63,052 nt of DNA. Source: an uncultured Leucothrix sp. GTDB taxonomy: Bacteria > Pseudomonadota > Gammaproteobacteria > Thiotrichales > Thiotrichaceae. The stretch covers positions 1-63,052 of the forward strand of contig CALAJG010000197.1 in NCBI GenBank assembly GCA_937923375.1. Reading direction: 5' to 3'. This document shows, one piece after another, positions 62,393 to 63,052 of the stretch (position 1 is the stretch's first letter; every line of letters starts with the position of its first letter). The notes beneath the pieces were generated by a model. The model did no database searches. It saw nothing but the letters and a program-made list of their open reading frames with translations, and had not been told where the DNA came from. The translations under genes and the position numbers were made by a program.

Positions 62393-63052
62393 TCAGTTTA
62401 GCAACTCAATTAGCACATTATCTCCTTTAGCGACATTTGCCTGCTCATCGCTAAGTACAATCAGGCAGTTTGCTTCACTCATAGAGCTGAGGATTCCCGA
62501 TCCCTGCCTGCCGGTTAATTCAACAGTTAGTGATCCATCCTGGCACTGCTTATATATGCCTCGTTGATATTCAGTTCGACCAGATCGTTTGCGAATATCA
62601 TTTTGGCAAATGGCATTGAGTATTAGCGGTGTACTGGTTGTTTCACCAGATAATTGCTGCAAAGCAGGTTTTACAAACTGTAAAAAGGTCACCATGACTG
62701 CAACTGGGTTTCCCGGCAAACCAAAGAAATGCGCCTTACCTAACTGACCATAGGTTAAAGGCCGACCCGGCTTCATCGCAATTTTCCAGAAATTAATAGT
62801 GCCCATTTCACGTAGCGTTGGCTTTATGTAATCAGCATCACCCACTGAGACCCCACCTGAAGTAATCACCACATCAGCCATGCCCGCAGCTTGTTCAAAG
62901 GCTTGTTTCACCGCGTCAGGTTGATCTGGCACCACGCCCATATCGTAAATATCAACATCTAGTTTGCTGAGCATGCCAAACAGCGTGTATCGATTGCTGT
63001 CATAGATTTGCCCATCGCTCAAAACCTCGCCAACGCTTCGAAGCTCATCACC
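62393..63052 (-). CDS. moeA: Molybdopterin molybdenumtransferase MoeA (partial)
   Basis: The C-terminal 219 residues; the frame runs off the right end of the window (GDELRSVGEVLSDGQIYDSN at the edge is internal MoeA sequence, so no start is present). TSGGVSVGDADYIK, MKPGRPLTYGQL and FFGLPGNPVAVMVTF are the MoeA motifs for binding adenylylated molybdopterin and inserting molybdate. The last domain (MoeA_C, about the final 75 residues) is complete. It is the first of the moeA-moaA-fdhD-tupBC run, with an 82-nt gap before moaA. Confidence 0.95.
   Translation of the reverse strand, partial: GDELRSVGEVLSDGQIYDSNRYTLFGMLSKLDVDIYDMGVVPDQPDAVKQAFEQAAGMADVVITSGGVSVGDADYIKPTLREMGTINFWKIAMKPGRPLTYGQLGKAHFFGLPGNPVAVMVTFLQFVKPALQQLSGETTSTPLILNAICQNDIRKRSGRTEYQRGIYKQCQDGSLTVELTGRQGSGILSSMSEANCLIVLSDEQANVAKGDNVLIELLN

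Overview
The window is a stretch of gammaproteobacterial chromosome of low-to-moderate GC. The evidence for this is gene content and order: accB-accC-prmA-fis, pyrG-eno-ftsB-ispD-ispF, kdsD-lptCAB-rpoN-hpf-ptsN-rapZ, lptD-surA-pdxA, and a recognisable rpoS. It is dominated by housekeeping genes. I see no rRNA, tRNA, CRISPR array, prophage or intact insertion sequence. The genus cannot be fixed from the sequence alone; a marine or sulfur-oxidising gammaproteobacterium would fit but is only a guess.

Layout. 1-2700: 3' end of lpdA, a DUF924 gene, a metallophosphatase, and an orphan IscR-type regulator and a DUF1249 gene on the minus strand. 2850-6760: phosphoglucomutase and a large repeat-rich lipoprotein that ends in a peptidoglycan-binding domain. 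7060-11240: accB-accC-prmA-DUF3426 gene-(gap where dusB is usual)-fis. 11290-15910 (minus): pyrG-eno-ftsB-ispD-ispF. 16200-23900: LPS transport and sigma-54 region (kdsD, lptC, lptA, lptB, rpoN, hpf, ptsN, rapZ), then mgtE. 23930-29490 (minus): djlA, folP, pyrD, htpX, a rhomboid, nagZ. 29700-35970: DUF805 protein, then an RND efflux adaptor, pump and secreted esterase. 35960-41470 (minus): rpoS, hom, thrC and an alpha/beta hydrolase. 41750-42620: zinc metallopeptidase. 43290-47830: a compact operon of a 30-residue membrane peptide, an XpaC-like protein, TelA, an SPFH/GYF protein and a zinc-ribbon membrane protein. 47935-52405: lptD-surA-pdxA. 52400-55570 (minus): YgjP-type peptidase, PerM-type protein, a hypothetical protein and a LysR regulator. 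56070-58860: plsY and a two-component system. 59020-63052 (minus): moeA-moaA-fdhD and a TupBC-type tungstate/molybdate transporter.

Functional threads. Much of the window serves the cell envelope: LPS precursor and transport (kdsD, lptCAB, lptD), outer-membrane protein folding (surA), phospholipid synthesis (plsY, accBC), peptidoglycan recycling (nagZ), membrane quality control (htpX, rhomboid) and a probable envelope-stress operon. A second thread is global regulation (rpoS, rpoN, fis, iscR, hpf, ptsN). A third is Mo/W-dependent formate metabolism at the right end.

The most notable points are these. PtsN has arginine where the phosphorylated histidine should be. The XpaC-TelA-SPFH-zinc-ribbon operon is preceded by an unlisted 30-residue membrane ORF. 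The dusB, kdsC and kdsA genes are missing from their usual places, and a probable frameshifted small gene lies in the dusB gap.
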